Source of the DNA: Bordetella flabilis
GTDB taxonomy: Bacteria > Pseudomonadota > Gammaproteobacteria > Burkholderiales > Burkholderiaceae_B
NCBI RefSeq assembly: GCF_001676725.1
Contig: NZ_CP016172.1
Location: 3,224,001-3,288,000 of the forward strand
Length of the DNA stretch: 64,000 nt
Reading direction: 5' to 3'
Positions 61,043 to 64,000 of this stretch are shown here, piece by piece. The first letter of the stretch is position 1. Each line of letters begins with the position of its first letter. Below the pieces are notes generated by a model. The model was not told the origin of the DNA. It was given only the letters and a program-made list of their open reading frames with translations, and ran no database searches. A program made the position numbers and the translations under genes.

Positions 61043-61072
61043 AAAAAAATGGCCACGGCTTCAGCCATGGCC
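61043..61072 (-). terminator. Intrinsic terminator of the gamma-glutamyltransferase-like gene
   Basis: On the minus strand a stem formed by 61064-61072 and 61051-61059 (GGCCATGGC against GCCGTGGCC, one G-U-type mismatch) with a 4-base loop is followed by a run of seven T residues (61043-61049). It begins 11 bases after the stop codon. Confidence 0.78.
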
Positions 61073-61083
61073 GGACAAAAAAA

Positions 61084-62922
61084 CTAGCGGCCCACGGCAT
61101 AGCCCTGCATGCCGCGCGGGTTGGCGGCGGCGCGCAGAAGCCGGCTGCCGCCCGCATCCGGTTCTCGCGTGCAGGCGCTGATGCGGCCTTCCGACCACTC
61201 CGCGCCGACCTTGACCTCATGGCCGGCCGCGCGCAGTGCGTCCAGCGTGGCTTCGGGAAAGCGGGATTCGAGCGTGATACGGTTCAGCGTCGGCGTGCGC
61301 GGCCAGAAAGAGCCGGGGAAGTGGTCGATATGCCAGGACGGGCAATCGATGGCTTCCTGCAGGTTCATGCCGCAGGCGGCATGGCGCAGGAAGAAGGCGA
61401 CCGTCCACTGGTCCTGCTGGTCGCCGCCCGGCGTGCCGAACGCCATGTAAGGCTCCCCGTCGCGCAGCGCCATGCCGGGCGACAGCGTGGTGCAAGGGCG
61501 CGTGCCGGGACGCAGCGTGCCCGGCAGGTCTTCGTCCAGCCACGTCATTTGCAGGCGCGTGGTCAGCGAAAATCCCAGTTCCGGCACGGTGGGACTGGAC
61601 GACAGCCAGCCGCCGGACGGTGTCGCCGATACCATGTTGCCGTCGCGATCGATCACGTCGATGTGGCAGGTATCGCCGACGAAGACCTCGCGCTCCAGCC
61701 ATTCCTGCACCGGGGGCAATTGGGCGAAGGTCGGTTCGCCCACGCCGAAGCGGGTATCCGCATCGGCCAGCGCGCGAGCCGGCGCCTGCAAGTCCGGCAG
61801 GCGGAAGTCACGTCCGTCGGGGCGGCCGGGGCGCAGTTGCGCGGACGCGGCGGCGCCGATCAGGGCGGCGCGCTGACGGGCGTAATCATCGGACAGCAGC
61901 GTGGCCAGCGGCACATCGACCGCGTCGGGGTCGCCATACCAGGCCAGCTTATCGGCGAAGGCCAGCTTGGCGGCTTCGGCGACCTTGTGGACGAATTCGG
62001 GAGAATCCGGCGCGAGGTTCTCGATGCCCAGGTGGCGCAGCATGGCGACCTGCTGCAGGAACACGGGACCTTGCGACCAGGGACCGCATTTGGCGACGGT
62101 GTAGCGGCCGAACTCCGTCGTCGCCGGCGCTTCGTAGCGCGCCTGCCAGTTGGCCATGTCGTCCAGCCGCAGCAGCCCGGTGTTGCGCTCTCCCGTGCAA
62201 TCGCGCACCGCCTGGGTGCGATAGAACTGGTCGATGGCCCGCGCGACAAAGCCGCGGTACCAGACGTCGATGGCGGCGTCGATACGGGCGCGGCGGTCGC
62301 CGGGAGCGCTGGATTCGTTCAGGATGCGGGTGTAGGTGTCGGCAATGCCGGGGGTACGGAACAGGCGCTCCGGGTGCGGCACCTTGCCATCCGGCATCCA
62401 GACCGCGGCGGACGAGGTCCACTCATCCCGGAACAGTCCCTGCACGGCATAGATGGCCTGCACCACGCGCGGCACCAGCGGGAAGCCGTTGCGCGCATAC
62501 TCGATGGCGGGGCGCAGCACATCCGCCAGTTCCCAGGTGCCATGGTCGCGCAACAGCGTCAGCCAGGCGCCGAACGCCCCCGGCACCGTGGCGGGCAGCA
62601 GCCCGATGCCCGGCACCAGGTCCAGGCCCAGCCCCTTGAAATACGAAGTCGTGGCCAGGGCCGGCGCATTGCCCTGCCCGCACAGCGACTGCATGCGGCG
62701 CTGCGACTCGCTCCAGAACAGGATCGGCACTTCGCCGCCCGGACCGTTCAGATGCGGCTCCAGGACTTGCAGCATGAAGCCGCCGGCCGCGGCGGCATCG
62801 AAGGCGTTGCCGCCCCGTTCCAGCACGCTCATGGCAACCTGCGAAGCCAGCCAATGGGTGGAAGAGACGACGCCGAAGGTGCCGCGGATCTCGGGACGTG
62901 TCGTGAACGAAGGATTGGCCAT
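61084..62922 (-). CDS. Gamma-glutamyltransferase-family Ntn hydrolase, without obvious signal peptide
   Basis: 612 residues. The N-terminal STHWLASQVAMSVLERGGNAFDAA and HLNGPGGEVPILFW are family-typical. Autocleavage should occur before Thr418 (VGDTCHIDVIDRDGNMVSAT), creating the catalytic N-terminal threonine; GGWLSSSPT and FGTPGGDQQDQW follow. No Sec signal is seen, so unlike classical GGT it is probably cytoplasmic, as are the acylase-type members and those acting on gamma-glutamyl intermediates. It is divergent from a LysR gene, which probably controls it, and precedes a Bug receptor. Confidence 0.9.
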   Translation of the reverse strand: MANPSFTTRPEIRGTFGVVSSTHWLASQVAMSVLERGGNAFDAAAAGGFMLQVLEPHLNGPGGEVPILFWSESQRRMQSLCGQGNAPALATTSYFKGLGLDLVPGIGLLPATVPGAFGAWLTLLRDHGTWELADVLRPAIEYARNGFPLVPRVVQAIYAVQGLFRDEWTSSAAVWMPDGKVPHPERLFRTPGIADTYTRILNESSAPGDRRARIDAAIDVWYRGFVARAIDQFYRTQAVRDCTGERNTGLLRLDDMANWQARYEAPATTEFGRYTVAKCGPWSQGPVFLQQVAMLRHLGIENLAPDSPEFVHKVAEAAKLAFADKLAWYGDPDAVDVPLATLLSDDYARQRAALIGAAASAQLRPGRPDGRDFRLPDLQAPARALADADTRFGVGEPTFAQLPPVQEWLEREVFVGDTCHIDVIDRDGNMVSATPSGGWLSSSPTVPELGFSLTTRLQMTWLDEDLPGTLRPGTRPCTTLSPGMALRDGEPYMAFGTPGGDQQDQWTVAFFLRHAACGMNLQEAIDCPSWHIDHFPGSFWPRTPTLNRITLESRFPEATLDALRAAGHEVKVGAEWSEGRISACTREPDAGGSRLLRAAANPRGMQGYAVGR

Positions 62923-62979
62923 ATGCCCGCCCGGCTGCGCCGGATGTATCGAAACGCTTCCAGTATACGGAGGCGAAAT

Positions 62980-62994
62980 AACAGATTTCCTGTT
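62980..62994. promoter_or_regulatory. LysR-type dyad between the gamma-glutamyltransferase-like and lysR genes
   Basis: AACAG and CTGTT arms with a 5-base AT-rich centre, in the 112-base divergent gap. A TATAAT hexamer at 62998-63003 adjoins it on the plus strand and could be the -10 of the lysR gene, which would allow autoregulation. Confidence 0.5.
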
Positions 62995-63034
62995 TTTTAT
63001 AATGAGTCCATAAACAACTGGTTATGGGTACACC

Positions 63035-64000
63035 ATGTCATCCGCCTCCACCCGCCTGCTGTCGCGCCTGAAGCTGCGCCACCTCACGCTCCTGACACGC
63101 ATTTCGCGCGGCGAATCCCTGACGCGGGTGGCGGAGTCGCTGGGCATCAGCCAGCCGGCGGCCACCAAGGCCTTGGCGGAAATCGAGGACCTGTTCGGCG
63201 GCCCGCTGTTCGTGCGGACGGCGCGTGGACTGCACCCCACCCCCCTGGGCGAACTGGCCCTGGTCCGGGCGCGCCACATGTTGCAGGACATCGACCACTG
63301 GGCCGTGGAGATGGAAGCCTTGCGCGGCGGACACGCCGCCCACTTGCACGTGGGCGCGATACCGTTCATCTCGGCCCGCGTCCTGGTTCCCACGATCGAG
63401 CGGCTCTATGCCCAGCACCGCATCACCGTGCGCCTGGAGCGCGCCACCACGGACCAGTTGCTGCAGTCGCTGCGCGCGCACGCGCTGGACTGCGTCATCG
63501 GGCGCGCCTCCGTGATGATCGGCATGAACGAACTGCATCACGAAGTGCTCTATCCCCAGCGTCCCGCGCTGATCGCCAATCCGCGCCTGGCGCGGCGCAT
63601 GGCGCGGCGTCCGCCGGATTGGCGCGAGCTGGGCGAGATGAACTGGATCCTGCCCACGCCCGCCACGCCGATCGGCAATATGGTCAGTGAACTCTTTACG
63701 CGGGCCGGCGTAAGGCCGCCCTCGCCCCGCGTACAGACCTATTCCATGGACGTCATCGCGGCGCTGATGCATGGCGACGACAGCCTGGTATCCATCGTGC
63801 CGGAGGACATCGCGGCGGACCTGGCGCGCGGCGGCGACATCACCGTGGTGCCCTGGCGCTTCGACTGGTCGCTGCCGCCGATCAGCCTGATCCGACGCAA
63901 GCGCGACGTCGCGCTGGAGGCCGAGGAGCGCTTCGCGGGGATACTGCGCGGCGTCTGCCGGGATATTGGCGGCCCACCGCACATTGTGGATGATGCGTAA
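63035..64000 (+). CDS. LysR-family transcriptional regulator (GbpR-like)
   Basis: 321 residues; the TAA stop is the last codon of the window, so the gene is complete. The N-terminal HTH reads RHLTLLTRISRGESLTRVAE and SLGISQPAATKALAEIEDLFG, then LFVRTARGLHPTPLGELAL; the effector domain starts LHVGAIPFISARVLVPTIE. The arrangement resembles the GbpR subgroup. It is divergent from the gamma-glutamyltransferase-like gene, the likely target. Confidence 0.92.
   Translation: MSSASTRLLSRLKLRHLTLLTRISRGESLTRVAESLGISQPAATKALAEIEDLFGGPLFVRTARGLHPTPLGELALVRARHMLQDIDHWAVEMEALRGGHAAHLHVGAIPFISARVLVPTIERLYAQHRITVRLERATTDQLLQSLRAHALDCVIGRASVMIGMNELHHEVLYPQRPALIANPRLARRMARRPPDWRELGEMNWILPTPATPIGNMVSELFTRAGVRPPSPRVQTYSMDVIAALMHGDDSLVSIVPEDIAADLARGGDITVVPWRFDWSLPPISLIRRKRDVALEAEERFAGILRGVCRDIGGPPHIVDDA

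Noticed and set aside
60952..63690. 900-codon plus-strand frame opposite the gamma-glutamyltransferase gene and running into lysR
   Set aside because: It crosses the divergent promoter and reads lysR in the wrong frame; composition is Arg/Gly/His-rich.
1..64000. tRNA, rRNA, CRISPR, insertion sequence or phage genes
   Set aside because: No cloverleaf with CCA end, spaced repeat array, transposase motif or integrase was noticed on reading; a tRNAscan or IS search would be decisive.

Overview
The window is GC-rich DNA of a betaproteobacterium, most probably a Bordetella or Achromobacter-like member of the Alcaligenaceae. Four orphan Bug-type solute receptors, a TcuR-TcuA-TcuB citrate/tricarballylate operon and dense, short-spaced catabolic operons with local regulators all fit that group. 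No rRNA, tRNA, CRISPR, phage or insertion-sequence genes were seen. It is an accessory catabolic and transport region rather than a core-genome region.

Layout. 1-4262 (minus): a three-subunit molybdoenzyme (Mo subunit, four-cluster ferredoxin, DmsC-type anchor cut by the window edge), best read as a SoeABC-like sulfite dehydrogenase. 4500-5554: a possible 47-residue protein and a CPBP membrane protease. 5741-16410 (minus): FcbT/Tak-type TRAP permeases, a nitrate/sulfonate-type ABC transporter, a xanthine-dehydrogenase-type hydroxylase with a CoxS-CoxG fusion, and the matching TRAP receptor. 16788-26548: a four-component Rieske oxygenase, a PhzF protein, the complete 2,5-dihydroxypyridine-to-fumarate route, a decarboxylase and a MarR regulator.

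The central reading is that about 10.7-26.5 kb is a picolinate (pyridine-2-carboxylate) degradation cluster equivalent to the pic cluster of Alcaligenes faecalis JQ135. The proposed flow is: Mo-hydroxylase (picolinate to 6-hydroxypicolinate), four-component Rieske enzyme (to 3,6-dihydroxypicolinate), amidohydrolase-2 decarboxylase (to 2,5-dihydroxypyridine), NicX-type ring cleavage, NicD-type deformylation, NicF-type maleamate hydrolysis and NicE-type isomerisation to fumarate. Eight near-identical TCAG-N4-CTGA-type boxes lie upstream of the TRAP receptor gene, the Rieske operon, the decarboxylase operon and the MarR gene itself, so one repressor appears to control import and catabolism together.

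26669-37859: a secreted M20 carboxypeptidase, then a CoA-thioester pathway (family III CoA-transferase, crotonase, an IpdAB-like pair lacking the transferase glutamate, acyl-CoA ligase, Bug receptor) whose substrate is unknown, followed by LysR, TauD/TfdA dioxygenase, IclR and a thiol-dioxygenase-like cupin. 37932-39357: an SDR and a divergent TetR around a strong palindrome. 39498-43881: FdhF/YdeP-type oxidoreductase, an orphan CuA (COX2) protein followed by an out-of-frame cytochrome c remnant, and an NhaP antiporter. 43970-47630: tcuB, tcuA, tcuR. 48122-53913: aldehyde dehydrogenase, two tandem Bug receptors, Fe-alcohol dehydrogenase and a LacI regulator, with two LacI-type operators upstream. 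54052-56814: a complete DctPQM TRAP transporter. 56942-64000: DUF4153 membrane protein, YjbQ, VOC protein, GAF protein, Bug receptor, gamma-glutamyltransferase-family protein and its divergent LysR. All calls come from reading motifs; no database search was possible.
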